Translations under genes and position numbers: made by a program
Notes under the pieces: generated by a model
What the model was told of the DNA's origin: nothing
Databases searched by the model: none
What the model saw: the letters and a program-made list of their open reading frames with translations, nothing else
Shown here: piece after piece, positions 27,226-36,775 of the stretch
How the letters are laid out: the number at the start of each line of letters is the position of its first letter
How positions within the stretch are numbered: the stretch's first letter is position 1
NCBI GenBank assembly: GCA_001596135.1
Contig: CP014773.1
Span: forward strand, 3,224,001 to 3,288,000
Direction of reading: 5' to 3'
Length of the DNA stretch: 64,000 nt
Origin: Mucilaginibacter sp. PAMC 26640
GTDB lineage: Bacteria > Bacteroidota > Bacteroidia > Sphingobacteriales > Sphingobacteriaceae

Positions 27226-27789
27226 TTACTTGCCTAAACCAATTTGGTCAAGGTAGGCCTTGTTATCCCAGAATAAATGCTCTTCAGTCATTACACCATC
27301 TTTCCAGATGCCGATGGTTGCCATCGGGATATTGAATTTTTTGCCGGTCGGCTGGATGAATTTTCCATTGCCTACAGGCATAGGTTTTGTAAAAGTACCT
27401 TCGAAAACACCGGTAACAGCCGTAAAATTTCCAGAACCGAAGCGAATAGGGTGTTGTTTGATGCGCGTATCAGGCGCATAAACAAATAATGCTTTCATAT
27501 CGTCAACATGTTTAGCCAAACCAGTTGTGATGTGACCATCCGGCCAGTATACTTTAATATCCTTACCATGGCTTTCGTGAAAGCGGGCCCATTGCTGGCC
27601 GCTGAATACGGTATAGTCTAACGTGTCAAATGTTTTTAAATGTTGTTGAACTAATTTGTCTGCTGCTGTCAGTTGTTTTAACTGTTGCTGCATCTTTGCG
27701 ATTTCCTGTTTGGATTGTGCTTTTACACCTAAACCCATTGTGCTTACTATTAATAATAGTATCACGGTAGCCTTTGATAAAGTTTTCAT
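27226..27789 (-). CDS. exported ester-cyclase/SnoaL-like protein
   Basis: 187 residues: a signal peptide (MKTLSKATVILLLIVSTMG... ending near KAQS) followed by an NTF2-like domain of the SnoaL / ester cyclase type (WARFHESHGKDIKVYWPDG, GTFTKPMPVGNGKFI, MATIGIWKDGVMTEEHLFWD). The metal-free fold often serves as a cyclase or isomerase in polyketide pathways, but many environmental copies have no known role. It is not related closely to the NTF2-like protein at 9644. Confidence 0.8.
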   Translation of the reverse strand: MKTLSKATVILLLIVSTMGLGVKAQSKQEIAKMQQQLKQLTAADKLVQQHLKTFDTLDYTVFSGQQWARFHESHGKDIKVYWPDGHITTGLAKHVDDMKALFVYAPDTRIKQHPIRFGSGNFTAVTGVFEGTFTKPMPVGNGKFIQPTGKKFNIPMATIGIWKDGVMTEEHLFWDNKAYLDQIGLGK

Positions 27790-28369
27790 GTTTTTGATTT
27801 TTAATTTGTTCTTTAATTAACATGACAAAGTTGGTGCTAATTGCGCTGCATCTATTTGACCTATGGTAAGAAATACGCTTGAGCTATGTTAAGATGGAGC
27901 GGCCTATCCAGAGGATCTGCCGATGGCAGAGATTGAAGGAAAACTGCTGTAACAGCTTGGTTTACCGGCTGGTTACTTCCGGATGCTCTAATTATGAACA
28001 CTTTATTCCCGCGCAAGTGCTATCACAAACGCTATATATATTATCGAAATCCGAGATCAAATAAAATTCAAATTCTATGGAAGGGTGTCCGGGAATCGAC
28101 AAAGTGGTAGGAAATGGCAATATGCACGATGGCAATTCTCCCGAAATCATCCGGTCGCGAATCTTTGCAGTTATCATCTGTAAAAGATTAAGTGGAGGAG
28201 ATAATACGCTCATGATCCCGTCACTATCAGTTCAGCCGCAACAACCAGGTTTCCTAACCAGGCATCGCCCGGATTCAAACGAATTTACGGGTGCTGATGG
28301 AAAATAGTCTCCCTAGGAGCACTTATGAGGTTTCAATCGACAATTGAAGACTCAACTGATCGGCCCAAA
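27790..28369. other. 580 bp gap without a supported gene
   Basis: The ORFs here are short and none resembles a known family. A minus-strand frame at about 27992-28213 has mixed hydrophobic composition (SIPGHPSIEFEFYLISDFD), which could be a remnant of a decayed gene, but stops flank it. Upstream of the ester-cyclase-like gene the minus strand has CAACTTTG, a weak -7 candidate. Confidence 0.4.
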
Positions 28370-31300
28370 TTATATCGTTTGTTTTTTCCGGAATTTCATA
28401 GCCAATTGATCAATAATGAGGTACATCACCGGAACAACAAATAATGTCAGTATCATGGAACTGGTCAATCCGCCGATGATCACCCAGGCCATACCGTTCT
28501 TGATCTCCGAGCCCGCACCAGTAGCAATAGCAATGGGAAGCATGCCCAGGATCATGGCCAATGTGGTCATCAATATCGGTCGTAAGCGCTCTTTGCCCGC
28601 TTCGATCAATGCCTCTTTAGCGCTATAACCATCCAGATCTTTTAACTGATTGGTAAAGTCAACGATCAGGATGGCATTTTTGGACACCAGGCCCAATAAC
28701 ATGATCAGGCCAATGATCGAAAAGATATTCAGCGTTTCCATGGCAAGCGCCAACGCGAGCAAGGCACCGATTAAGGCCACTGGTATAGAGAATAACACGA
28801 CAAAGGGATAGATTACGCTTTCATAGAGCGCGACCATAATGAGATAAACCAGGACAATGCCGATAATGAGTGCAAGGCCCAGGCTGCCAAAAGCATCTGC
28901 CTGATTTTTAACATCACCAAGATATTCCACCGTAATTCCTTCGGGAAGTTTGATCTTTGCCGCCTTCAATTTGATCTCACTGGCAACTGTGCCCGTTGGA
29001 CGTCCGGCAACATTGGCGTTAACCGTGATCGAACCCATCCGGTCGCTTCGCTGTAATACACTTTCCCCCAGCCCGTCTGAGACTTCTGCAAATTGGCTCA
29101 GCACAAAGGCTTTGCCGTCACTATTGATAAAAGGGAGGTTGCGCACGTCGTTGATATTAGACCGGTCATTACGGTCCAGACTGATCAGTATGTCATATTC
29201 ATTTCCTGACTGTTTGAACTTGCCTTGACTGTTGCCACTAAAGGCATTTTGAAGGGAGCCTCCGACCTGGCTCGCATTGATGCCCAGCAAGGTCATTTTA
29301 TCCCGGTTCAGCTTCACGTCCACCTGCGGCTTTTGGTCTTTTACCGACAGCTGCACAAACTTGGTTCCCGGTATAGCAGTTACCAGGCTTCGATAGCGTT
29401 CCGCCACGCTGCGAACAGCCTGTCGGTCCACCCCTTTAATTGCGATCTGTATAGGCGCGGAACTGGCGTTGCCGGTGATAGACGTCGATGATGCTGTTAT
29501 TTTAACACCTGGAATTGCAGCACTCAGTTTTTGTTGTATCAGTACACCGAACTCGTCGGCAGTCATACCCCTTTCTTTACGATCTTTAAGGCTGACCGTA
29601 AGCTCAGCCCTGTTCGCATTATTACCGGTACCCACGACACCGCCGCTTACAAAACCGATACTGGAAAAGACTTTCTCCACTTCCGGCCGGGCCATAACTA
29701 TTTTTTCCACCTGCTGGGTGACCATATTGGTCTGGTAGATGGAGGCCGCCGGTTCAAGTTCCAGGTTAAGCAATAATTCGCCCTGATCACTCACAGGGAT
29801 AAAGGAAGCGCCGATAAAACCTTTGCCGACCAGCATGAGCGACCCAATGATGAGCAAGATTACCATGGACAGCAACCAGCGTTTTTTGTATAATACGACT
29901 TCCAGTAATTTACCGTACTTTTCTTTTAACACATCAATTATATGTTCAAAGCCCAGGTTCAGGCGGCCCCAAAGCGTCTCTTTTGTCAGGTGCTCCAGCC
30001 TGCCGAAACGGCTGGCCAACATGGGAGTTACCGTAAAAGACACAAACAAACTCATCAGTGTGGAGAATACGACAACCAGAGAAAACTCCCGCAAAATCGA
30101 ACCGATCATACCACCGGACAATGCCAGGGGCAGGAAAACAACAACATCCACCAGCGTAATCGCCATGGCTGTAAAACCGATCTCGTTACGGCCATCCAGC
30201 GCCGCCTTACGGCGATCAGATCCCATTTCCAGGTGCCGGTAGATATTCTCCAGCACCACAATGGAATCATCGACCAGGATGCCAACGACCAGTGACATGG
30301 CCATCAGGGTCATCAGGTTAAGTGAAAAACCAAGGCAATACATTGCAATAAAGGTTGGTATAATAGAAGAGGGCAGCGCGACCATTACGAACATGGAACT
30401 GCGGAAACTATGCAGGAAGGCTAACATGACCACCCCTACGATCACAACCGCAATCCCAAGGTCTTCCATTACCGCGTCCGCCGAGCGAAGCGTATAGGTG
30501 GATTGGTCGCTTGAAACCGTAAAACGAATGCCTTGTGCCTTATATTGGCTTTCCAGTCGGCTGAACATCGCTTTTACACCTTTACTAACGTTTACCGCAT
30601 TAGCGTCGGTTTGTTTGATCACCTGTACACCAACGGATGGCAAACCATTGATGTGATTGATAGCCGTCACTTTTGCCGTCGCATCAACCACCTCGGCAAT
30701 GTCTTTCAGGTAGATGCTACCGCCGCCTGGCTGTTGTTTGATGATGAGCTTACTGATCTGACCTACAGAGGCCACGTTAGCATCGAACTGGATGGAAACC
30801 TGCTGGTTTTGGGTTTCTATCCGGCCTGCAGGAAAAGACCTGTTTGCGTTATTAATCGCTTCGCTTACCTGGGTAATATCCAATCCATACGCCCGTAGCT
30901 TTCCCTGATCGATGTTGACCTGGATCTCCCTTTCGTCGCCGCCGATGATATTGATTTGCCCCACACCGCTAACATTCTGAAGCAGGGGGCGAAAGTCCTG
31001 ATCAACCAGGTCATACAGTGCTTTTGGCGCAAGCGTTGACGTTACTCCTGCCCGAATAACGGGTGTTTCCTCCAGGTTGATCTTGTTAACTATTGGACGG
31101 TCGATATTATCAGGCAGGTCATTTTGTGCCTGGTCAGCCTTACGTTGTATTTCACGTTCAGCCTGATCCACATCTGTCCCGCCTTTTAGCTGTACTGCGA
31201 TCTGGGATACGCCCTCCTGTGAAGTTGAACTGATCTTATCCAGGCCTTCTACAGAAGCGAAGGCATCTTCCAGTTTTTTAGTAACGGATGTTTCTACCTC

Positions 31301-31471
31301 CGAAGCAGAAGCGCCGGGATAGACCGTACTTACAGATACAGTTGCGACCTCAATGTTTGGTAGGAGCTTGTAATTGAGCTTAGAATAGCTTAACGCGCCA
31401 AACAGGAAAAGTACGGTAAAAATGACGATGATGAATAAGGGCCGTTTAACGGCAATCTCTGCTATTGACAT
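28370..31471 (-). CDS. RND efflux permease, HAE1/AcrB-like
   Basis: 1033 residues, the usual RND pump length, with two repeats of six membrane helices and two large periplasmic loops. The N-terminal FAxRRP-like start (IAVKRPLFIIVI), the porter segment YPGASASEVE, and the proton-relay pair in VVGILVDDSIVVLEN (Asp-Asp in helix 4) are clear. It acts as an inner-membrane proton/drug antiporter with the adaptor and TolC encoded upstream. A short membrane-protein gene overlaps its start by 26 bp. Confidence 0.93.
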   Translation of the reverse strand: MSIAEIAVKRPLFIIVIFTVLFLFGALSYSKLNYKLLPNIEVATVSVSTVYPGASASEVETSVTKKLEDAFASVEGLDKISSTSQEGVSQIAVQLKGGTDVDQAEREIQRKADQAQNDLPDNIDRPIVNKINLEETPVIRAGVTSTLAPKALYDLVDQDFRPLLQNVSGVGQINIIGGDEREIQVNIDQGKLRAYGLDITQVSEAINNANRSFPAGRIETQNQQVSIQFDANVASVGQISKLIIKQQPGGGSIYLKDIAEVVDATAKVTAINHINGLPSVGVQVIKQTDANAVNVSKGVKAMFSRLESQYKAQGIRFTVSSDQSTYTLRSADAVMEDLGIAVVIVGVVMLAFLHSFRSSMFVMVALPSSIIPTFIAMYCLGFSLNLMTLMAMSLVVGILVDDSIVVLENIYRHLEMGSDRRKAALDGRNEIGFTAMAITLVDVVVFLPLALSGGMIGSILREFSLVVVFSTLMSLFVSFTVTPMLASRFGRLEHLTKETLWGRLNLGFEHIIDVLKEKYGKLLEVVLYKKRWLLSMVILLIIGSLMLVGKGFIGASFIPVSDQGELLLNLELEPAASIYQTNMVTQQVEKIVMARPEVEKVFSSIGFVSGGVVGTGNNANRAELTVSLKDRKERGMTADEFGVLIQQKLSAAIPGVKITASSTSITGNASSAPIQIAIKGVDRQAVRSVAERYRSLVTAIPGTKFVQLSVKDQKPQVDVKLNRDKMTLLGINASQVGGSLQNAFSGNSQGKFKQSGNEYDILISLDRNDRSNINDVRNLPFINSDGKAFVLSQFAEVSDGLGESVLQRSDRMGSITVNANVAGRPTGTVASEIKLKAAKIKLPEGITVEYLGDVKNQADAFGSLGLALIIGIVLVYLIMVALYESVIYPFVVLFSIPVALIGALLALALAMETLNIFSIIGLIMLLGLVSKNAILIVDFTNQLKDLDGYSAKEALIEAGKERLRPILMTTLAMILGMLPIAIATGAGSEIKNGMAWVIIGGLTSSMILTLFVVPVMYLIIDQLAMKFRKKQTI

Positions 31472-31610
31472 GTACCGGTGTATTAGTTTGTAAAATGGAT
31501 CTTGTGATCTTTATTTTCAGATAGATTTGCAGGACGATTACCAACAGCAGGATTATACCAACAATAATAGTTTGCCGGGATGGCCTGCCTTGCTGATCAT
31601 TCGCCGTCAC
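31446..31610 (-). CDS. 54-residue single-span membrane protein inside the RND operon
   Basis: A short frame between the adaptor stop (31619) and the RND start (31471), overlapping the pump gene by 26 bp. From a GTG at 31610 it encodes 54 residues: a polar N-terminus (TANDQQGRPSRQ), one strong membrane helix (TIIVGIILLLVIVLQIYL), then a basic, polar tail (KIKITRS...). Position and topology recall AcrZ, the small helper of E. coli AcrB, but there is no evident sequence link. The frame fills an otherwise odd 147 bp gap in a tight operon. A start without an obvious ribosome site is normal in this phylum. It could be chance, since a hydrophobic frame of this length is not rare. Confidence 0.45.
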   Translation of the reverse strand: MTANDQQGRPSRQTIIVGIILLLVIVLQIYLKIKITRSILQTNTPVHVNSRDCR

Positions 31611-31618
31611 GCCGTTAC

Positions 31619-32677
31619 TTATTTGGAAATGCTTACCGGCGTACCATCCTTCAGGTTGATCTGACCCGATGTGACTACCTGATCTCCGGCCTTCAAGCCG
31701 CTGATCACAGCGATCTCGCCGACCGTTTCTATCCCTGTTTGAATGCTTCTTTGCCTGGCCAAACCATTTTCAACCACATAAACGGTCGCATTTTTAATGC
31801 TTGCCGTCAGTGCCTCACGTGGAATGACCAGCATGCGCTGAGACGTTTTGCCGGAGAAGTCGGCATAAACAAATGTTCCGGAACGCAATAAGATTTTCTG
31901 CGGATTATCGAACTGTATTTCCACCGGGTAATTATGTGTCTGGTCTGCCTGCGGACTGATAAAAGTGATTGCGCCTCCAAACACCTTTCCCGGGTAAACA
32001 TCGGTGGTAATTTTAACCCGCTGCCCCTGCACGACCCGGTAAACTTCGGTCTCGGTCAGGTTGACCTGTATCTTTGCTTTAGACAGGTTGACGATCGTAG
32101 CGATCTCAGCACCCGCATTTACAAAAACGCCCGCTTCAACAGGACGGGCGGAAATGATCCCGCTGGTAGGTGCCCGGACCGCAGCGTCTGCCAGATTTTT
32201 GCGTGCCTGGGATGCCTGATTAAGGGCATTTGAATAATCCTGCCGGATATTATTAACCTGCTCCTGCGTAGCAGCTTTACCTTGTAGCAGCTCGGTGTAA
32301 GTATTCAGGTCGTTTCGCAATTTAGCCACACTCGTCTCGGCCTTTTCCAGTTCCAGGCGCTGACTGCGGGTATCGGTGATGGCCAGAACCTGTCCTTCGT
32401 TTACCTGATCACCTAATTGAAAACGCACTTGTAATAACGTCCCCCCGGTCTTGGCAAGGGCTTTAGCCTCTTTGAAGGGCGCCAGGTTTCCGGTTTTTAC
32501 CATAGCGATCACCACTTCTTGTTCTTTTGCTACAAAGGTTTTAACGGGAATGCGGACCTCTTTTACTGGCGCCGGCCTGTTCTTTTCATCCAGTTTCCGC
32601 TTATTGGAAACCAGCCGGAATACGACTATTACTGAGATCGCTAGCAGGGCGGTAATGACAATATATTTAGTTTTCAT
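31619..32677 (-). CDS. RND periplasmic adaptor (membrane fusion protein)
   Basis: 352 residues: an N-terminal membrane anchor (YIVITALLAISVIVVFRLV), lipoyl halves (GGTLLQVRFQLGDQVNEGQVL and AAVRAPTSGIISARPVEAG), a helical hairpin and beta-barrel and membrane-proximal domains (VIPREALTASIKNATVYVV). It joins the pump to the TolC channel. It overlaps the TolC gene by 11 bp and is followed by the small membrane-protein frame and the pump gene. Confidence 0.9.
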   Translation of the reverse strand: MKTKYIVITALLAISVIVVFRLVSNKRKLDEKNRPAPVKEVRIPVKTFVAKEQEVVIAMVKTGNLAPFKEAKALAKTGGTLLQVRFQLGDQVNEGQVLAITDTRSQRLELEKAETSVAKLRNDLNTYTELLQGKAATQEQVNNIRQDYSNALNQASQARKNLADAAVRAPTSGIISARPVEAGVFVNAGAEIATIVNLSKAKIQVNLTETEVYRVVQGQRVKITTDVYPGKVFGGAITFISPQADQTHNYPVEIQFDNPQKILLRSGTFVYADFSGKTSQRMLVIPREALTASIKNATVYVVENGLARQRSIQTGIETVGEIAVISGLKAGDQVVTSGQINLKDGTPVSISK

Positions 32678-34022
32678 GTGCTGATGATAATCCGGAATAG
32701 AAATTCTTTAATGTGCCACCTGCTTTTTCCAAATCCATGCGGGCCTGGAAAAAAGTGTAAAGTGAATTGAGGTAATTATTTTGCGCTTCTTTTAACGAGT
32801 TTTGCGCATTTAACCAGTCGGTAAGGTCAGTGGTGCCCTTCTGTAACTGCAAGTCGGTTGTCCGGAGTACAGATTGTGCCAGTGCAATATTGCGGCGGTT
32901 ATTTGCCACATTGCTTTGTTCTTTAAGCACCTTGGTTCGCGCGTTTTCGTAGTCCAGCTGGTATTTGTCTTCGTCCAGCTTCAGGTTTTCCTGCGCGTTC
33001 AGCCGCTTATATTTGGCCTGGCTATATTGTGCATTACGCTTAAAGAAATCAAATAGCGGGATGTTCAGCTTAAGGCCTATCGCCGAATAGGGTGACATAC
33101 CGGAAAAGGCTGGCCCAAGCCGGTCGCCGAAACCGATGAAACCATATTGTGCATAAGCGGTCAGTTTTGGTAGCGCACCCGCCTTGATCCGGCTTTCGTC
33201 GATCTCCAGGAGTTTGGCATTTACATGCGAAATGCGGTAGTCGGTACGGTTAGCCGCCGTAAATGAGCTGTTACTGGCAAACGTCGGGGTGACAGGCATA
33301 AACACATCGACGGAAGTTGTACTGTCAATGGTCATTGTATCGTTGATTGGGTAACCCATCTCATATTTGAGCTGATTTTCGGCAAGGGTAAGGTTGCTCT
33401 CGGCCACCTGAATCTGTGATTGGGCGTTATTATAGTCAACGGTCACTTTATCCGCATCCTTTTGCAGGGCCGTACCCTTTTTTACCTTAAGGGAGATAAT
33501 TTCCATTTGCCCCTTGTAGGTTTCCTGATTGGATTTTAACAGGTTAAGTTGCTCCCGGTAAGCGAATATCTGCGAATATGCCGTACTGATATTATAAATG
33601 ATGGTTTCGTCGTTCTGGCGTTGGTTCAGATCTGCTTGCTGAACATTGTATTTATTCGCTTTTAAACCGGTAAGCAATGTCTGATCATAAATGGTTTGAT
33701 CGACGCGTGCCACATGATTGGTATTAAATTTCTTAGTGAACGCAACGCGCAGGTCGTTTGGACCAAAGATCCCGGCAGGGATCACCGATACCTGAACCTT
33801 TAAGTTGTCGTCCAGCGTACTGCTAACGCCGATGCTGGGCAAATAAGCGGCTAATGCCTCTTTGGCTTTGGCATCAGCCATTTTTTTTTCATTGGCGTAT
33901 ACGGCGTTACTCCGGTTATTCTTTAACCCATAGTCAATGCAGGTTTTAAGCGACCAGGTGGACTGGGCGGCTAACCGGCAAGGTAGAAATGCGAGTAATA
34001 GAATTAAGATATTTTTGCTCAT
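32667..34022 (-). CDS. TolC-family outer-membrane channel of the RND system
   Basis: 451 residues: a signal peptide (MSKNILILLLAFLPCRLAAQ) and two outer-membrane-efflux repeats with long helices (LNQRQNDETIIYNISTAY; the final ALAQSVLRTTDLQLQKG and TDLTDWLNAQNSLKEAQ). It forms the exit duct for the adaptor and pump of this operon. The gene order TolC, adaptor, pump, with overlaps or short gaps, shows one transcription unit. Confidence 0.9.
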   Translation of the reverse strand: MSKNILILLLAFLPCRLAAQSTWSLKTCIDYGLKNNRSNAVYANEKKMADAKAKEALAAYLPSIGVSSTLDDNLKVQVSVIPAGIFGPNDLRVAFTKKFNTNHVARVDQTIYDQTLLTGLKANKYNVQQADLNQRQNDETIIYNISTAYSQIFAYREQLNLLKSNQETYKGQMEIISLKVKKGTALQKDADKVTVDYNNAQSQIQVAESNLTLAENQLKYEMGYPINDTMTIDSTTSVDVFMPVTPTFASNSSFTAANRTDYRISHVNAKLLEIDESRIKAGALPKLTAYAQYGFIGFGDRLGPAFSGMSPYSAIGLKLNIPLFDFFKRNAQYSQAKYKRLNAQENLKLDEDKYQLDYENARTKVLKEQSNVANNRRNIALAQSVLRTTDLQLQKGTTDLTDWLNAQNSLKEAQNNYLNSLYTFFQARMDLEKAGGTLKNFYSGLSSAHEN

Positions 34023-34066
34023 GATACAACGGATTAATCCTGCCGCTGGTGTTTGATGATGAATGC

Positions 34067-35071
34067 CTACCGTCTTTTTCTGGCAAAAGGGTTGAACGAT
34101 AGGCCAATATTGAAATATGGGGAAGCAGCTGGTTTGGCCTCAAATATTTGATCATTAAAAGATTCCTGCCGGTCAAATATCCTTGCTGAAGGGTTCAACT
34201 TCAATCCGCCTTTTGCGGTCAGGATAAAGTAGTTGAAGAGCCGGTGTTCGTAGATCAACCCGTTATTAATGTCCACTTGGCGGAATTCATACGTCTTTCC
34301 GGTGTTATCCAGATTATATAAGTAAAAGCTTGTACGGTCAAGTTCGGTTCCAAGGGTTATCCTGCCATTCCGGAATACGTGTTTACGGATAAAAATATTA
34401 CGAGGCAGGGTGATATCGACTATTAGCCCATTGTCAAAACGATGTTCGTAGGCTATAATGGGCAGGATAGGTGTTTGCGTGCTAGGATCAAAATTGCCAA
34501 GCAAGCCTACGGTCAAGCGGGTCTTCGCATTGGATTTCAATACCATGCTGGCTGTTACCAACCCTCGTTTACGCTCGAATTGTTTTTCGCTACCGTCAAT
34601 GGTAAAAGTTCCGGTAAAGACGGTCGTTTTATTAAACAATCTCGATATCTTAGTTACGTTCAGGGACGAAGCATGATACTGAAAATTACCATCAAACGTG
34701 CTGTTTAAGCCTGATACCGGCTCATCCAAAGCTGCGGTAAGCGATGTTAGGCGATAACTAAAAGATGCACCTACGATCCAGCTTCTGGTCTGTATGAAGT
34801 TAATATTCGCACTGGCCCTGGCTTGCATAAACTTGGTTATCCTTCCGGCAGGCAAAGCTTCTCCCCTAAGCGTAGAGGTGAAATTGGTAGCCCCGGCTCC
34901 GGAAAATTCGAAATTGAAAGTTCTCGTTGACGGGAATTTATTGGCAGCTATGGCGATAAGCCGTTGTGTTAGACTATCTTTCCTGGCCAGGCTGTCCCTG
35001 GTCTGGGCTGAACTGGCATTCGCCACAAATAATGCTGCAAATGCAAGCGTAAAATTAATCGTGATTTTCAT
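34067..35071 (-). CDS. outer-membrane beta-barrel protein (DUF6268-like)
   Basis: About 334 residues: a signal peptide (MKITINFTLAFAALFVANASSAQ) and then alternating hydrophobic/polar strands with aromatic girdles (IVGASFSYRLTS, TASMVLKSNAKTRLTVGLL, FILTAKGGLKL), ending FNPFARKRR. This is the composition of a beta-barrel, and I associate it with DUF6268-type proteins in Bacteroidota, with moderate certainty. It is 44 bp upstream of the TolC gene and so is part of the efflux operon; a role in the envelope or in sensing the pump's substrate is only inference. Confidence 0.65.
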   Translation of the reverse strand: MKITINFTLAFAALFVANASSAQTRDSLARKDSLTQRLIAIAANKFPSTRTFNFEFSGAGATNFTSTLRGEALPAGRITKFMQARASANINFIQTRSWIVGASFSYRLTSLTAALDEPVSGLNSTFDGNFQYHASSLNVTKISRLFNKTTVFTGTFTIDGSEKQFERKRGLVTASMVLKSNAKTRLTVGLLGNFDPSTQTPILPIIAYEHRFDNGLIVDITLPRNIFIRKHVFRNGRITLGTELDRTSFYLYNLDNTGKTYEFRQVDINNGLIYEHRLFNYFILTAKGGLKLNPSARIFDRQESFNDQIFEAKPAASPYFNIGLSFNPFARKRR

Positions 35072-35516
35072 GTGATTTGATAATATGGATTGCTGATTGA
35101 AAAAAGTCGAAGAGGAATATTTTGTCAAAAACGGCGGGCAGATCATAGCTGTCGATGAGTTCCTTAAAGAAGGGAGAACGGCTCGTCAAACCATTCGCAA
35201 CAAATACCAACCAAAGTTCAGAGATATTGGTACCTTCAGCCACAACGGGGAAATTTTGATCTTGAATTGCCGGGCAGGTACTGAAACGCGATGGCAACTG
35301 CAGATCACAAAAGGCAATCCCCGTTTTAACACCCGCATCTTCCATAATATAAATTGGGTGACGCTGCCAGTCAGCGATACGCATAGCCGGACGATAACAT
35401 TGCGTGAAGTGGCACAAATAGGCCAATTCCGTGAATTGACTGCAAGATTGTTCTGCGTTCAGGCCCGGTAAGGATGACAGTTTTTCTGATAATATTTGAA
35501 CTATTTCCCGATTCAT
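35055..35516 (-). CDS. hypothetical protein, first gene of the RND operon
   Basis: 153 residues from the ATG at 35516, overlapping the start of the beta-barrel gene by 17 bp. I do not recognise the family. The sequence is mixed alpha/beta and globular in composition (SQFTELAYLCHFTQC, YIMEDAGVKTGIAF, SELWLVFVANGLTS), with five cysteines in the first half and no signal peptide or membrane helix. It lies opposite the LytS-like kinase gene across a 188 bp divergent space. Gene overlap and composition favour a real gene, but a chance frame cannot be excluded. Confidence 0.5.
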   Translation of the reverse strand: MNREIVQILSEKLSSLPGLNAEQSCSQFTELAYLCHFTQCYRPAMRIADWQRHPIYIMEDAGVKTGIAFCDLQLPSRFSTCPAIQDQNFPVVAEGTNISELWLVFVANGLTSRSPFFKELIDSYDLPAVFDKIFLFDFFQSAIHIIKSHENHD

Positions 35517-35704
35517 ATCGCATTCGTTTAGCCCAAAGAAAGGCACTATAACAAAGCGGGATTTTGTTTTTATACAAAACCCCGTGTTTTTTATACAAGA
35601 ACCCGGTATTGAAGAATTTTTGGTATAAAAAAACAGTGCCTTAGTATAATTTCGGATATACCTAAACTGCAATAGCCTAATTTTGAATTCAAATAATAGA
35701 ATAC

Positions 35705-36775
35705 ATGAAGGAATACGCTGAAACATCAAATAATGAGCAGATCATTTATATTCTGATCGATAAGCGCTATCGCCTTGTCAGGCATACCGTGTTTATAATC
35801 GGGCTTTTGCTTTTTGTATTGGGTTCAAAAAGATTGAATGATTATAGTGGACTGGCCAGGTGCGGCAGGATGATGTCTGTTTACCTGGGTTTTCTGGCCA
35901 TGTTTTACATCAACATGTATGTGCTTATTCCCAAATTCTTTTTTAAGGCTAAGTATGTGCTGTATTTGTTATTACTGATTGTCATGGTTATTACCGGACT
36001 GTGCTTTATTTCCTTAGTGATGAATAAATTCTTTGATGATCCCGTAGTAACTGCAAAAAATAAAGATGATATGGGTTTTTATGCCGGTACACTTGTATCC
36101 GCGGCCATTATTTTGGTGACGACCAGTATGAAACTTTTTGTCAGATGGATTAAAGATCATAAGCGGATGACAGAGTTGAAGAACCTGACTTTGAGCATGG
36201 AGCTTAATGAATTGAAAAACCAGATCAATCCGCATTTCCTGTTTAACATGTTGAATAATGTAAAGGCCCTGATCCGTATTGATCCGGAAAAAGCCACCAT
36301 GGTCATTATGAAACTATCCGAGTTCCTGCGATACCAGCTTTATGAAAACGGAGACCAAAAAACATCGCTGAAATCAGAACTTGACTTTCTTTCTAATCTG
36401 GCAGAATTGGAAAATATCCGACGGGATAAGTTGACTATCACCATGGAAGTTGCCATCCACCCGGAGCGCCTGAAAACAATTTTTCTGCCACCCAACCTTT
36501 TTACAACATTCCTGGAAAATGCCATCAAATACAGCGTGGATATAGCAGAAATGCCGGAATATATTCGTTTAAATATCTCGGTTAGCGAGGAAAGTCTTAA
36601 CTTCAGGTGTGTCAATTCCAGGGCGGCGGATATTTGGACTGGTGATCGTAAAAATAGCGGGCTTGGCTTGCCTAACATTAAAAGACGGCTGGAGCTTTTA
36701 TATCAGGAAAATTTTATGCTGAATACCTTTTCAACCAATAAAGCATATTTTGTAGATTTAACGATACCCTTATGA
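35705..36775 (+). CDS. LytS-type sensor histidine kinase
   Basis: 356 residues: four membrane helices at the N-terminus (TVFIIGLLLFVLG, VYLGFLAMFYINMYVLI, VLYLLLLIVMVITGLCF, GTLVSAAIILVTT), then the LytS-family kinase core with the phospho-acceptor His in LKNQINPHFLFNMLNN, and an ATPase domain with NAIKY and NSGLGLPNIKRRLELLY. It should phosphorylate the LytTR regulator whose ATG overlaps its stop by 4 bp. The pair is divergent from the RND operon and is its likely regulator by position. Confidence 0.9.
   Translation: MKEYAETSNNEQIIYILIDKRYRLVRHTVFIIGLLLFVLGSKRLNDYSGLARCGRMMSVYLGFLAMFYINMYVLIPKFFFKAKYVLYLLLLIVMVITGLCFISLVMNKFFDDPVVTAKNKDDMGFYAGTLVSAAIILVTTSMKLFVRWIKDHKRMTELKNLTLSMELNELKNQINPHFLFNMLNNVKALIRIDPEKATMVIMKLSEFLRYQLYENGDQKTSLKSELDFLSNLAELENIRRDKLTITMEVAIHPERLKTIFLPPNLFTTFLENAIKYSVDIAEMPEYIRLNISVSEESLNFRCVNSRAADIWTGDRKNSGLGLPNIKRRLELLYQENFMLNTFSTNKAYFVDLTIPL

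Noticed and set aside
35097..35471. Plus-strand 124-codon frame opposite the first gene of the RND operon
   Set aside because: It begins inside the operon and points toward the kinase promoter with no neighbour logic; the minus-strand frame overlaps the next gene in operon style and is preferred, though neither has a known family.
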